In this document: positions 18,530-30,803 of the stretch, one piece after another
How the letters are laid out: each line of letters opens with the position of its first letter
How positions within the stretch are numbered: the stretch's first letter is position 1
Assembly (NCBI GenBank): GCA_943736015.1
Contig: OX031063.1
Span: 38,084,672-38,148,671 of the forward strand
Length of the DNA: 64,000 nt
Reading direction: 5' to 3'
Source: Tridacna crocea
Lineage: Eukaryota > Mollusca > Bivalvia > Cardiida > Cardiidae
The notes under the pieces: generated by a model
What the model was told of the DNA's origin: nothing
What the model saw: only the letters and a program-made list of their open reading frames with translations
Databases searched by the model: none
Translations under genes and position numbers: made by a program

Positions 18530-21500
18530 GTAAGTATCAATGAATACTGATTCAAATACTGTAATCTTGCATTATTTCATCACATAAACCTACTGCTCTT
18601 TACACAAGAATTTTTCTGTCAGGTTCAGTTTGATTTGCTGTTGTCTCTTAAAGTTCAAAATTGAAATCATATTCAAAAATAGAAGGATTTCAACAATTTA
18701 GATGTTTTTAGCTCATAATTTTTGTCCACAGAGTCAAAATTATTTTATGGATATTAGTAAATCAGACACTCTAGGTTGTTCTCAATTGCCAAGCACATTT
18801 AGGTTATCTAGTATTCTGAAGTGTGGCGATGAAAAAGTTATTATGGCGATGAAAAAGTTATTACATCACCATAATTTCTGGTTGTAAGCCACAGGTGAAC
18901 TATTGGTTATCAGTAGTAATGATACTTTTCATGAAACTGTACAGATTGCAAGAGATTGTTATTGATTGTCTTTCATGATATATTGGTGATATGTTCATCT
19001 AACTGAATTGATTTCTACATCAGCCATGCTGTCTGAAAAGAGGGTCTATGTGCTACAAAATGTAACAAACCATATCAGCCTGCCCAGTCTTCACATGCTG
19101 AACTATGCTAAAACTTTTAGATATTTGTAAATTTACTGCTTGCAAAAGAACCATTCTACCTCATGATTCAGTCATTTATTACATAACCTGCATTTTATGT
19201 GTCCATAATTTTGTGATTACTTGCTTGGTATCATGCATCACAGAGATGCATTAACTCTTTACCAAACAACAAAATTATAGACTGGTCCAAATTCAAAGCA
19301 TTTGCAGACAACAAAATGAATGTGGCTAAAAAATTGAAATTTGTTTTGGGAAGGTTAGAAAACATTGTGGAAAAAGGAGAAAATGCTGGTTACCAGCATT
19401 TTCTTCTTTTCCCACATTGTTTTCAAAAGGCTTCTTTCTAAGGGTTGTTAAAAGTTGGGATTGTGTGGAAAAGAGTTAAATCCTCTTTCGTGAAAGCGCC
19501 ACTTATGTATTCTTGATGATATCTAGCAGTTTGAATCACTTAACCCTTTACCAAACAATCCCTGGTTTTTATGGCCCTGAGAAAGAAGAAAACACTGTGG
19601 GAAAAGGAGGAAATGCTGGTAATCAGCATTTTCTCCTTTTCCCACAATGTTTTCTATCCTACTGGAAACAAATTTTAATTTTTGACTTACGTTTATTTTA
19701 TCATCTGCACCTGCTTTGACTTTGGACCAGTCTAAAATTTTGTTGTTTGGGAAAGGGCTAAAAGGTAATACTGCTATGTGACTTTATAATGTACAATCAG
19801 TCATGTATTTGAGTCATCTGTCTATTAGCCTTGTCTTCTTTTTGTTTAATTGCAGATACAGAAACACATACAAACATAATCTCTGTGTGGATATGTTACA
19901 AAATGGATTTCATTTATCTTTCTGTGAACTTTTTGCTTTAATTAAACAACAAGAGGATGCAAGGATTGAAGCTGGTCAAGAGTCTTTAATGTGGACCATG
20001 GTTTTGTTAAAAGATCAACATGAGAAGCTGGACATGTTGAAGCTGCATCTCACAAGAGCTGAAAATGCCCAGAGAAAAGGTCTTTTTCTTTTTGTTCTTG
20101 TTTAACTCTTTACCAAATGACAAAAACAATTTTGGACTTGTCCAAATTGATAGCATTTGCAGATGACAAAATGAATGTGAATAGAAAATTGAAATTTGAT
20201 TTCAGAAGGCTAGAAAACATTGTGGGAAAAGGAAAAAATGCTGATTACCAGCAATTTCTCCTTTTCAAAAGCTTTCTTTCTCAGGGTCGTTAAAAGTCAG
20301 GATGGTGTGGTAAACAGTTATAGAAGTCTTACCTAATATAGAGAAATGATTGAAAGCCTATTTTGTATTTCATGTTGTTATCAGCAGTATTCCGGTTATA
20401 TTGTAGTAGAAAGTGCACAAATGTATGTGCTCCTGATGTTTTCAGCACCACCACATTTTCAGTACTAGCCACAACCTTCTTTTCAAGGCACTAGCACCTT
20501 TCGTATGTAAAACATAGTTGCAAAATTGTCTAATGGTGAGAAAGGAGAGAACCCTGTCCCAAACACTATAATCAATTCCCCATGAGACCCTGAATAAACC
20601 AAACTGACATTTTCAGTCAAGAAATAAGACCTCAATAATTGCAATTTTCTTTTGTACGGAAAACCCAAGTACATGTAATGGCAATAGTGTAGATCAAAGA
20701 TCAAACTACTCATAATGTGCAGTTTACACTGACCTCAAAGGCAACTATAGTTGTTAAAGGCACTTTCTTCAGTTTGGCTTCAACCTGGAATCCTTTAACC
20801 CTTTCCCAAATAATCCCTGGTTTTTACGACCCTGATAGAAAACCCTATTGAAAACATTGTGGGAAAAGGAGAAAATGCTGGTAACCAGCATTTTCTCCTT
20901 TTCCCACAATGATTTCTACCCTTCACAAAACAAATTTCAAATTTTCAGTCACTTTTATTTTGTCGTCTGCAGTCGCTTTCAATTTGGACCAGTCTAAAAT
21001 ATTGTTGTTTGGTAATGGGTTAATTTGCAACCCTGTATATAGATCATCACTTACAAAGTGTACTCTTTCATTTTACCTTAGTGATAAAACTTGCGCAAGT
21101 TTGAAAATTTGAAAGTAAACATAATTTTAAATCTTTACTTAATCAACTCTACCAAACAACAACTTTATAGTGTGGTCCAAATTAAAAGCATTAGCAGATG
21201 ACAAAATAAATGTAACTGAAAAATTAAAATTTGATTTTTGGAAGGTAGAAAAATTGTGAGAAAAGGAGAAATTGCTGGTTACCAGCATTTTCTCCTTTTC
21301 CCACAATGTTTTCAAAAGGCTTCTATCACAGGGTGGCCAAAATTCGTCATTGTGTGGTAAAGGGTTAAAAAAAATTTAGATCTGTCCAGATTGAAAGCAT
21401 TTGCAGACAGATATCAAATAATCAGCTTTGAATTCACTTTTGAAAGGATAGAAACGTTGGAAAAAAGAAACATTGCTGCTTACAAGCATTTTCCCTTTTT

Positions 21501-24500
21501 CCCCACAATGTTTTCAAGAGCTGTCTTATTCAGAATCAATAATATAGGGTATAGTTTAGTAAATGGTTAAATACAGTGCCATTAGAGTACAGAATCTTAT
21601 GGTTTAGTAGCTGGTGCAGAGAACTTTGGCCATGTTGATTATAATTTCTTTATAGAATATTATTTGTAAGATTTTTTTTAAGGATTTTCAACAATAATGA
21701 TGACTACGCTTGTAAGAGAGTAATTGCCTATTACATTAGTCATTGGTAATAAAGAAGGTTATAGCACTTTGTAGCACTTATAGCACTTTATAGCACTTTG
21801 CAAATTAAATTTGCTTAGGATTATAACATAAAAACACCTGAATTAGTCATTGGGTTATTGTTTTGACCAAAATATCTCTCAAAATATCAAAAGGTTAAGA
21901 TCCAAGATCAGACTGCAGAGGCCTTGACCTTTAATGTCAGCAAAAGCAACTGAGTTTGGCTCAGCACTTCAACTCTTTACCACACAATCTCAAATTATAA
22001 TGACATGGTGACAAAGGAAAAAATGCTACCAACCAATGATCTCTAGCCTTTCAGATACTCTTACATCCATCTGCAAATATTTTTGATGTGGAAAAATCCC
22101 AAACTTAGCCTTTTGGTATAAGAGTTACATTTGCTTTACAAATGCACAGGTGACTTCCAGGAAGTCTACAGAGCCAGGTTTGAATTGGCACGGTTTTTCC
22201 AGTCTGTTGAGGACAAATGGCTGTCAGATCATTTCTTCAATACATGTCTGCAAACAAGCAATCAGATCACAGATGATGGAGGTAAAATGCAAGCAGAAGG
22301 TTTCTGCAATGTAGCCTTGGCAGAGGAAGAAAATAGTAAGTATGCCTTAAGTATCAACACACAATTCCGCCTTTTGATGACCCTGAGAAAGAAGCCTATA
22401 GCAAAAGTTGTGGAAAAAGGAGAAAATATGATGGTAACCAACATTTTCTCCTTTCCCCAAAATATTTCCAACCCTATCAAATTCAGAAATTATTATATTA
22501 AGAAGATTTAATTTGTTGTTTGCAGATGCTTTGAATTTGGTCCAAATTTATTGTTTGATAAAGAGTTAATAGCTTTGCTGACTCTTACCAGTAAACTGAG
22601 TTTCCAGTTATTACAATACATATATACCTGTTGCCTAGGATATTTGGCTAACAGCATACTGCTTTTAACTCTTTACCACACAATCCCGACTTTTAACGAC
22701 CCTGAGAAAGAAAGCCTTTGAAAACATTGTGGGAAAAGGAGAAAACGCTGGTAATCAGCATTTTCTCCTTTTCCCACAATATTTTCTACCCTTTCCAAAT
22801 GAAATTTCAATTTTTGGTTCACATTTATTTTGTTGTCTGCAGATACTTTTAATTTGGACTGGTCCAAAATTTTGTCGTTTGGTAAAGAGTTAAAAAAACA
22901 TTATGCCAAAAGGAAAAACTTTGCTTAAGCCTGTACTTTTCAAACAGATTTTAGAATTGTCCCTATTGAAAGCATTCGTAAAAAACAAACTTAACGTTGG
23001 TTGTGAAATTTGTCTTAGAAAGTGTTGGAAACATCAGTGAAAAAGAAGAACTGACTTGGTAAAAGAGCCTTGAAATAGAATTTTACTCAGCCACAAACTC
23101 CTCCTATTAGATGGCCATTCTTGGAACATAAGAACTAAATAGAACTTACAATGGTTTAAAAATATTTTCCAGGGCCAAGTTCACCAATCATTTCCAATAT
23201 TGTTCTGAATCTCAAATAAAACTATGAATATGGTTTAGAAGGTGTGGCAAATATTGGCCTGTGTTCTTGATATTTGTGACCTGTTTGTAATTTTGTTACA
23301 GACGATTTTTATGAAGCAGCTGAACATTTCGAGGCATATTATAAATTGGCCTGTGAAAACAAAGACTGGACAACAGCGGATGGAATCACTTACTACACAG
23401 ATTCCTGTATAAATTTGTCCCGTATTTATACAACCATTGGGGAGAGAGTGGAAGTTGAAAGCCAGGAACAAATGTTGGACTACCTTACAAAAGCATATGA
23501 TAAGGCAAAAGAAAGTAAGTGTTACAAAGACAGGATGAAAAACAAACTTTGTTATGAATTGAAACTAGAGCCTGGAAAGTGGAAGGTTAAAACCCTTCAA
23601 GGAAGCAAGCTTTTAGACTTTTCCAAATTTAAACATCTGGACATAAAACAGAATAGAACTTGGCAAAAATGTGCTTAAGTTCTCTGATGGGCCAAAAACC
23701 TTTTTCGGAAATGGAGAAAATGCTGGTTACCAGCATTTTCTCCTTTTCCCACAATGTTATCTAAAGCCTGCTTGCTCTGGATCGTTTAAACTGGGGATTG
23801 TTTTGTAAGGGTTAAATGACATAGCATGAAATAAGTTTATTGAACTTCAACTCTTTGTTGAAGAAAATGATAAAAGCAAACAGTATAGAAGCAGTGACTA
23901 TATAAATCTTCATTCTATTAATGACGGTAGGGAAGCATTGTAGAGAAAATGTCTAAATGTTAAGTTAATTTCTCTTTTAACCCTTTACCAAACAATCCCT
24001 GGTTTTTACGACCCAGAGATAGAAGCCTTTTGAAAACAATGTGGGAAAAGGAGAAAATGCTGGTAACCAGCATTTTCTCCTTTTCCCACAATGTTTTCTA
24101 CCCTGCTGGAAACAAATTTCAGTTTTAGAGTTACGTTTATTCTGCCGTCTGTAAGTGCTTTCAATTTGGACTGGTCTAGAATTTTGTCGTTTGGTAAAGG
24201 GTTAAGAGATACTGACCTTTTCTATGGGGATTAATGAACTCTGAAAATGTGGTTTGGTTTCAGAGTGTTGAAGGTTGGTAACAAAATCTACAAGGTATCC
24301 AAATAATTATTCAAAATTGCAATTGTTCAAATTAATTAGTTCTTAGTATTGATTTGGTGGTGAATAATCATTGGTAAAACAGTGAAGCAGAAGCAATTAG
24401 ACTTTGTGCAACATTTGTTTTCTTTTTATGACTTTTTACATTAAACTGATGACTTACACCTGAATATATGTACATTTGCGTACTATTCATATTACAGTGA

Positions 24501-27500
24501 TCTCATTTATGTGTTGTTATTACAGGTCAACAACAAAAGTTAGAAGGAGAGGCAGCCTACAGACTGGGTTTAGCCAGTGATAAAGCAGGCCATGGAGAGA
24601 CAGCCTTAGTGGTAAACTTTTTATATTTGTTATATTAGTCCAAATTGAAAGTAATTTCAGATAACTGTTGGAATATGTGCCTCGAATGATGGGATTGATC
24701 TTTGAAAGAATAGAAGACAAAGTTTGAAAGATAGAAAATTCCATTTACATGTGTTTTCATTTTTTTCACACAAGAGTACCAAATAGCTACATCCTCTGGT
24801 TTATAATTGTTTGGAAAGACTTTTCTGTTTTCATTATGCACATTATTCACGTTCAACAAAAAAAAGTTGTCAGAAGGTGTGCAACAGTAAGTGTTGCTTT
24901 CTAGAAATCTGAGATTGGTCTTTGTTTTAAATGAGGAGGAAAGTGCAAAGATAAAGCTACAACTCGATCTGTAATCTATATCGGATGTTTTTAATTTTGC
25001 ATTGTTCAGGTAAACATAGATAGACTATACATTGAAACGTGGATAGGTTTGTTCATACTGTTATTCTGCTTTGGTTTGAATTAATTCATTTTAGTGTACT
25101 AGAAAGTGTACAGTTGTTTCAAATTATTTCAGCATTTGAACACATATTTATCCATATGTCGGTCCTCTGATGACAAAGAAGGCATTGGTGAAGCTTGTGA
25201 TGCTATTGCAAAAGCTTTTGCAAGGTAAAGGAATTTTTTAGTATCAAAATATCACTAAAGACATTATAGACATTTACTGTATGACTTTACTATATTAAGT
25301 GGAATATTTTTGTGAAAAATACAATTTTTGTCGCAAAGAAGCTGGAGATTGGCATACCATGCTTTGTTAAGTTCAAGGCCTGAGTTCTTCTGTATAATCA
25401 AGCACATTGTATATGGCATTTTTCAAAATTCAGCGCTCAAATTTTTCCTACTCTTTCATTGGTAATTTAATTGCTTCAAGTTAAAAAGTAAAGATGATTT
25501 ACAACTAAGTGTAGAAACAAACTGTTGTTTAATAATTTTTTATTCTAATTTCTTTATTTTTTGATATGCCTTTATCAAGCTGCTTAATAGTTTACCAAAC
25601 AATCCCCCACTTTAACAACCTTTGAGGGGAAGCCCTTTGAAATCATTGGTAAAAAATGAGAAAATGCTGGTAAGGGGCATTTTCCTTCATTTTCCATAAT
25701 GTTTTTCAACTCTTCAATGACAAAAATAATCATCATTTGAGCTGCATTTTATTTTTTTTACAATTTTTTATAGTTTGGTCAGGTCTACATCTTTTCTTTG
25801 GTGAAAGAAAGTTTCAGAGAAAGTCTATAGAATATGGCCAATTTGATTTTTTGCCTATTATTCATTTACTTTCAAAAGAAGAGTGGTGATCTGGTTTGAT
25901 CTACTGTGGTAGGTTTAGATATGTTACATTGTTTGATTGTGCGGCTGTTGTTAAATGTATGAAGTCCATCTATGAATTTTGTATTGTATGTCAACATAAC
26001 CTTATGAATTAATCATGTAGGTCACAGTGCTTTCCCATACTAAGGTTATGACACACCTTTATGTAGAAAAACCATGTATCAGGGAAATAAATAGTTTTTT
26101 ACCTTATACTTCATAATCAAAGTTTTAAGGACCCCCTAGGAAAAGGATGGTTGTCATAATTTTTTTTCTTTTCCCACAGTGTTTTCTACTTTTTAAAGAC
26201 AATTTTTTTAATTGTACAACATTAAAGTAGTCATTTGCAAATGCTTTCAATTTTGAACAGCTAGACTTGCTGGTTTGCTGAAGTTGGCAGGAAAAGCCAA
26301 AAAAATTTTCAAATATTGTTTTTCTTTCATAGTCTAACAAAATGATCCAGGGAGTGGTTCCAAGATCAGGTTGCATGTTCTCTGCACTCTGATCTTAATC
26401 TGGGACTAGGACACAGTAATGTTTAGGGTTTCGACAACTGAACTTTGGCTTAGCAAATTGAACAAGATAAACTTACATGTACCTAGATGAACAGTTTTAT
26501 TCCATAAATAGGAAAAATAGTAAATCTATGTGCGAAGTACTAGTATTTAATACGCAGTAAGTGCAACATTTATCATTCACAACTTTTTTCTAAGGTATTG
26601 TCCCTTTATCTTCTATGGAAGATAGCAAAAATAAAAAGAGTCCAAATTCCAAATCTTTCATTAGTAGTAAATTAGCCAAAGAAAATAGATACAAACCATG
26701 TATCAGTAGTTATTGTTTAGACAAGTAAATCATATTTGTCTCTTTCTATATAAGATACGAAATACCGGTACCTTTAGATGCACAGTGTATTTTTGCATGT
26801 TATTTGTAAATTCACTTAAAACAATCGTAGAGGAAGGAGAAAGTCTGCAGCCTCTAGCTCTCTCTTGCACTTTCTGTATATGTAAATAGTGTTGTCACAT
26901 TATTGTACTGATGCACTTGTGCTAGAATGGATATTTGGTGTAATGAGAATTTGAAATGTTTCATTTGTTGGAGTCTCAAGCTACATGTTTGCATCTTGTA
27001 ATGTTTACAACTTTGTCATGTGATGTTTGTCAAAAAAGCATGATATTTTCACAACATGTACTGGATATTAGATTACCGTAACTGAATGGTGTTTTAATTT
27101 GCTTTCAGCATTACTTCAGTAATATCACATAAAAACTTCATGATGTGTTCCGTGGGTACACTGGGGCACTGCAGTGCCCCTCCTAAAGAAAGTCTATACA
27201 AGATATTATAGCTTCAAAACTGATACCAAACTCAGTATACTTTAAAAACACTATATTTGATTTGCACAAGTAATAAAAAAGTTTTCAGGTGAACACTTTT
27301 AGAAGAGGAATCAGCAAACTATAGTCTCAAACTCTTTACCACATAATTCCGACTTTTAATGATCCTGAGAAAGAAGCCTTTTGAAACATTGTGGGAAAAG
27401 GAGAAAATGCTGATAAACAGCATTTTCTCCTTTTCCCACAGTATTTTCTACCCTTCCCAAAACAAATTTCAATTTTTGAGTCACATTTATTTTGTTGTCT

Positions 27501-30348
27501 GCAAATGTTTTCAATTTGGACAAGTGTAAAATTTTTTTGTTTGGTAAAGAGTTAAAGATTTTAACCCTGTACCACACATTCACATGTTTTGAAGGTCCTA
27601 CGGAAAAGGCTTTTAATACAGCAGTTTCTTGTTTTTCATTAATTTTCTACCATTTCAAAGAAAACCCCATACTTTGAGCCATATTTAATTGTTGTTGGCA
27701 AATGCTATGAACTTGGACAAGACTGAAATGTAGTTGTTAGGTAAAGAGCTGAGTACATTCATGTAATAAGACTCTATTAGGTTTTATTATTTTAAAATGC
27801 ATCTTCTGCAGCTGCTGTTTCATATAACACAATGAAAGCCTGTGCAATTACTAGTATATCTCAGTAACTTTTTAGCATTTACTCCTATATATCATAAATC
27901 ATTGTGAGAGAAAGGAGCAATTTCTTTTTATAAGGATTTGACCCCTTTCCCACATCATTAGGTGCTGTCAGCTACAGGAGCATAACGTTTCATAAGATAT
28001 TTGGAAATAGTTAACAGTATCACGACACTTCTTGGAAATCAAAAGAAAAATGGTTGACAATACTCATTAATGGTGATCCATCGTAAACATGTACTTTACA
28101 GGGAGGGGAAAGTAGAGGAAAGTATTGAGTATTTGAAACAGTTTGTGGACGTTGCTGAGAAAAGTGGTCAGGAGCATGCCTACAGTAAAGCTTGTCACAA
28201 TCTGGGAAACATTTATAATACATTGGTAAGGTTTGTTGCTACTCTTCATAACTTTAATTACATTACCAGTAATTTCTTTTGTTGCCACAGAATTGTTCTG
28301 CTGCCAGACAGAGATAAGTCTTCTACAGAAGGTACTGTGTGAGAGCTACTATTAATATGAAAGGACTTGGTCCAGTTTCTCAATAAACTTGAACAGCTGT
28401 CAATTGCAGTTATCTTTTTAAACTTAAAATTTCATTAATCCTCAAAGTGTTGTTACATGTCCTAAGTCGCAGGCATGTAGATCAAGATCAGAATGTACAG
28501 AGCTTGCTCATTAAAGTCTTTAAAACATTCAACCACCTGAAGAAGTAGCTTATGCCAAGCAATGTCATGCTGTTTTCCATTGTAATGGCCTGTAATGTTT
28601 TCCACAATATAGGTATCAGAGCAACTGCTTGTAATAAGCAATTTCCTCTTTTCTCACAATGTTTTCTATCCTGTTGAAAAATCAAATGTGAATCATTTCT
28701 GTAAGTGGCATAATTTTGTACATGTTTGAAATGGCCTTTACAATTACATGTATAAATGTGATTTGAATATCACTGTTGTATAGTAATAGATTAAACCTTT
28801 TCCACAAAATCTCAAGTTTTAATGGCCATAGTAGCTGAGGCTTTTGAAAATACTGCGGGAAAAGGAGAAAATGCTGGTAACCAGTATTTTTCCCTTTTTC
28901 CACAAGGCTTTCTTCCTTTTACAGAGAAATCCCATAATTCCAGCCAAATTTGTTTTCTGCAAATACTTTTGCAAGTACAAATTTTGTCATCTGGTACAGA
29001 TTATAGAGTTTGTACATGCACTTTATCTCATGATAACAATACACATGTAATGATTTATAATTTCAGGGGAAGTATGAAGAGGCTACGAAGTACTTTGACA
29101 AAGCCTACAATTTGGCAAGGTCGATGGGCGAGACCGAATCAATTAATGTGAACAGAGTTCAATATGGTGTTTCTATGGCACATAAAATGTTGAAACATCT
29201 TGGAAAACACATCACTTTGAACAGCATACCTGCTGTAGAGAGATTGATAGAGTGGAAGAGTTCAAGAATGGATGAATTTGACAAGCCTTTCCCTGAACCA
29301 AGTAAGATTTCTTTTTTTATCTCATTTTGGTTTTAACCCATTACCACATAATCCCTACTTTTGATGCCTCTGAGAAAGAAGCCTTTTGAAAACACTGTAG
29401 GAAAAGGAGAAAATGCTGGTAACCAGCATTTTCTCCTTTTCCCACAGTGTTTTCTACCCTTCCCAGAACAAATTTCAATTTTTCAGTCACCTTCATTTTG
29501 TCGTCTGCAAATGCTTTCAATTTGAACCAGTCTAAAATTTTGTTGTGTGGTAAAGAGTTAACTAGATTTTGAGGGAAGATGATCTTTACCAAACGACAAA
29601 ATTTTATACCTGTCCAAATTGAAAGCTTTTGCAGATGACAAAATAGAAAATGACTCAAAAATTGAAACTTGACTTTAGAAGAGTAGAAATCATTGTGGGA
29701 GAAGGAAAAAATGCTGGTTACCATTTTCTCCTTTTCCCACAATGTTTCTGAAGGTGTCTTCATTTGGATTTAAAAAAAAAACAGGGATTGTTAAACTTTC
29801 TCATTATGTTCCATTGCTAATTCAAAAAGTACAGTTAACTCTATTAAGAAACTACATACACATGTTTTAGATATCATAAATGAAGTTGTTGTTTCTATCT
29901 GAAAATACTTGTACAGCTGCTATGCATTAATTCTGAGCGATTCCAATTTTTAAAGATTTCTTTTCCGAAAAAACCTTGCATGGATTAATGAGCAGTTGCT
30001 CTTCATGCCACAATGTTTTCAGATGTGTCTGCAGCGTAACAGAAAATAAAATCAACAGATATTTATGCATGTCAAAGCAAGAGAGCTCTTTTCTTTGTGT
30101 TGAAGAAAACTATTTTTGCTGTAAAATTATATCAGTCACTTACAACTTTCCCACTTCTTTTTTTTTCCCTCCTTTAAGAAATAGCCACTCCTACACCTGC
30201 CACCCCAGAGGTTGTTTCAGCTCAGGATGAGCCAGCACCAGTTGAAGAGAATGCCCCAGAGACAGGCACCTTGTCACAAGAGGAGAGGGAGGCAACAGTT
30301 ACCTCCACAGTAACAGAGACAGAAACTGAATCTACCAATCAGGAATGA
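18294..30348 (+). CDS. TTC29: TTC29, tetratricopeptide repeat protein 29 (complete, 9 coding exons)
   Basis: Coding exons: 18294-18529, 19856-20079, 22150-22335, 23302-23514, 24526-24611, 25133-25224, 28102-28225, 29067-29301, 30179-30348. They total 1566 nt (521 residues plus TGA), all joins are in frame, and all introns are GT-AG. After a basic, proline-rich N-terminus comes NLCVDMLQNGFHLSFCELFAL, the TTC29 signature. TPR helices follow: RARFELARFF, EDKWLSDHFFNTC, AAEHFEAYYKLA, GEAAYRLGLASDKAG, KVEESIEYLKQFV, ACHNLGNIY and YEEATKYFDKAYNLA. The segment VQYGVSMAHKML is also typical of the family, and the C-terminus is Thr/Pro/Glu-rich. By family knowledge TTC29 acts in the axoneme and intraflagellar transport, and loss in men gives malformed sperm flagella. 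The ATG at 18294 sits in a good context (AAGATGG), 14 bp after a splice acceptor, so at least one 5' UTR exon lies upstream. Confidence 0.93.
19251..19479 (-). mobile_element. hairpin MITE family 1
   Basis: TTAA at both ends, hairpin near 19391. Intron 1 of TTC29. Confidence 0.85.
19540..19761 (+). mobile_element. hairpin MITE family 1
   Basis: Left TTAA, hairpin near 19620, right end degraded to GGGAAAGGGCTAA. Intron 1 of TTC29, opposite orientation to 19251-19479. Confidence 0.8.
19856..20079 (+). CDS. TTC29: TTC29 coding exon 2
   Basis: Residues 79-153. It holds the conserved NLCVDMLQNGFHLSFCELFAL segment and LHLTRAENAQRK, matching vertebrate HYLTRAEDAERK. Donor GTCTTT is weak; a MITE starts 22 bp downstream. 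Confidence 0.92.
20102..20320 (-). mobile_element. hairpin MITE family 1
   Basis: Begins 22 bp after the exon 2 donor of TTC29. Hairpin near 20249 partly eroded. Confidence 0.75.
20795..21023 (+). mobile_element. hairpin MITE family 1
   Basis: TTAA at both ends, clean palindrome near 20882. Intron 2 of TTC29. Confidence 0.85.
21144..21367 (-). mobile_element. hairpin MITE family 1
   Basis: Hairpin near 21280. Right TTAA at 21364-21367 is shared with the following copy. Confidence 0.75.
21364..21570 (-). mobile_element. hairpin MITE family 1, older copy
   Basis: Starts at the TTAA ending its neighbour, ends AAATGGTTAA. Hairpin region near 21480 eroded. Confidence 0.6.
21757..21802 (+). repeat. 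short tandem repeat
   Basis: About four copies of TATAGCACTT with single-base variation. Confidence 0.6.
22150..22335 (+). CDS. TTC29: TTC29 coding exon 3
   Basis: Residues 153-215. EVYRARFELARFF and SVEDKWLSDHFFNTC form the first TPR-like helices. The donor GTAAGT is followed within about 15 bp by a degraded MITE. Confidence 0.92.
22349..22568 (+). mobile_element. family 1 MITE, diverged, abutting a splice donor
   Basis: CACACAATTCC begins about 15 bp after the exon 3 donor of TTC29. Ends GATAAAGAGTTAA. Hairpin near 22436 imperfect. Confidence 0.65.
22665..22893 (+). mobile_element. hairpin MITE family 1
   Basis: TTAA at both ends, hairpin near 22752 with one A-C change in the arm. Intron 3 of TTC29. 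Confidence 0.85.
23302..23514 (+). CDS. TTC29: TTC29 coding exon 4
   Basis: Residues 216-286. FYEAAEHFEAYYKLA is a clear TPR, followed by SCINLSRIYTTIGER and MLDYLTKAYDKAKES. Donor GTAAGT, phase 1. Confidence 0.92.
23586..23815 (-). mobile_element. hairpin MITE family 1, diverged ends
   Basis: Clean hairpin near 23728 while the left half is poorly conserved. Right TTAA at 23812-23815. Intron 4 of TTC29. Confidence 0.65.
23977..24205 (+). mobile_element. hairpin MITE family 1
   Basis: TTAA at both ends, palindrome near 24064. Intron 4 of TTC29. Confidence 0.85.
24526..24611 (+). CDS. TTC29: TTC29 coding exon 5
   Basis: Residues 287-315. EGEAAYRLGLASDKAGHGETAL aligns with vertebrate MEAEASYYLGLAHLAAEEYETAL; a single TPR. 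Confidence 0.9.
25133..25224 (+). CDS. TTC29: TTC29 coding exon 6
   Basis: Residues 316-345. HLNTYLSICRSSDD and GEACDAIAKAFAR. It joins in phase 2 across a 2.9-kb intron to exon 7, and the family alignment shows no missing exon between them. Confidence 0.9.
27329..27555 (+). mobile_element. hairpin MITE family 1
   Basis: Left TTAA mutated to TCAA, right TTAA intact, hairpin near 27413 with loop change GATAAAC. Intron 6 of TTC29. Confidence 0.8.
28102..28225 (+). CDS. TTC29: TTC29 coding exon 7
   Basis: Residues 346-387. EGKVEESIEYLKQFVDVAEK and KACHNLGNIYNTL, two halves of successive TPRs. Confidence 0.92.
28795..29010 (+). mobile_element. family 1 MITE, degraded
   Basis: Hairpin near 28880 with several mismatches; ends recognisable only as CCTTTTCCACAAAAT and TCATCTGGTA. 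Intron 7 of TTC29. Confidence 0.55.
29067..29301 (+). CDS. TTC29: TTC29 coding exon 8
   Basis: Residues 388-465. GKYEEATKYFDKAYNLARSM completes the last TPR; VQYGVSMAHKML and ERLIEWKSSR match the vertebrate C-terminal region. Confidence 0.92.
29333..29561 (+). mobile_element. hairpin MITE family 1
   Basis: TTAA at both ends, palindrome near 29420. Begins 32 bp after the exon 8 donor of TTC29; a reverse, degraded copy follows at 29580-29795. Confidence 0.85.
30179..30348 (+). CDS. TTC29: TTC29 coding exon 9 (stop codon)
   Basis: Residues 466-521, an acidic Thr/Pro/Glu tail with no domain. The acceptor TTTAAG follows a strong pyrimidine tract. TGA is at 30346-30348. Confidence 0.86.
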
Positions 30349-30357
30349 ATAAATAAA
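30348..30357 (+). terminator. poly(A) signals of TTC29
   Basis: Two overlapping AATAAA hexamers (30348-30353 and 30352-30357) begin at the last base of the stop codon. If used, the 3' UTR would be only about 15-30 nt long. A more distal site cannot be excluded. Confidence 0.5.
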
Positions 30358-30596
30358 AACATTCAAATATCATACAAGCTTATTTGCTGAAATTCTCTTT
30401 AGTAAACATAGCACAGGAATCAGATTACGAAACAGGATTATTTGAAATGGCTGCAGTTTTATTCAGCTCTGCTCTGTAAAGTTGCTATACATTTACAATA
30501 CAATTTTGCTTGCAGCTGATGTATCAACAGCTGTATTACTGCAATATAATTGTCATCTCTATTTCTTTGTTTTGTTGCATCCCATTAGCAAGTGAT

Positions 30597-30803
30597 TTAA
30601 CCCTTTCCCGAACAATCTCTGATTTTTACAACCCTGAAGCCTTTTGAAAACATTTTGGGAAAAGGAGAAAATGCTGGTAACCAGCATTTTCTCCTTTTCC
30701 CACAATGTTTTCTACCCAGCTGATAGAAATTTCATTTTTTATGTTTATTCTCCTGTCTCAATTTGGACCAGTCTAAAATTTTGCCGTTTGGTAAAGGGAT
30801 AAT
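30597..30803 (+). mobile_element. hairpin MITE family 1
   Basis: Left TTAA, perfect palindrome near 30679, short deletions in the right part. Confidence 0.75.

Noticed and set aside
18782..18861. duplicated 20-mer GGCGATGAAAAAGTTATTA
   Set aside because: A simple local duplication in TTC29 intron 1 with no wider structure.
29341..29763. 140-codon open frame on the minus strand
   Set aside because: It reads through two MITE copies; the protein repeats the peptide pattern ([14 protein letters not shown]) seen in every MITE hairpin. Not a gene.
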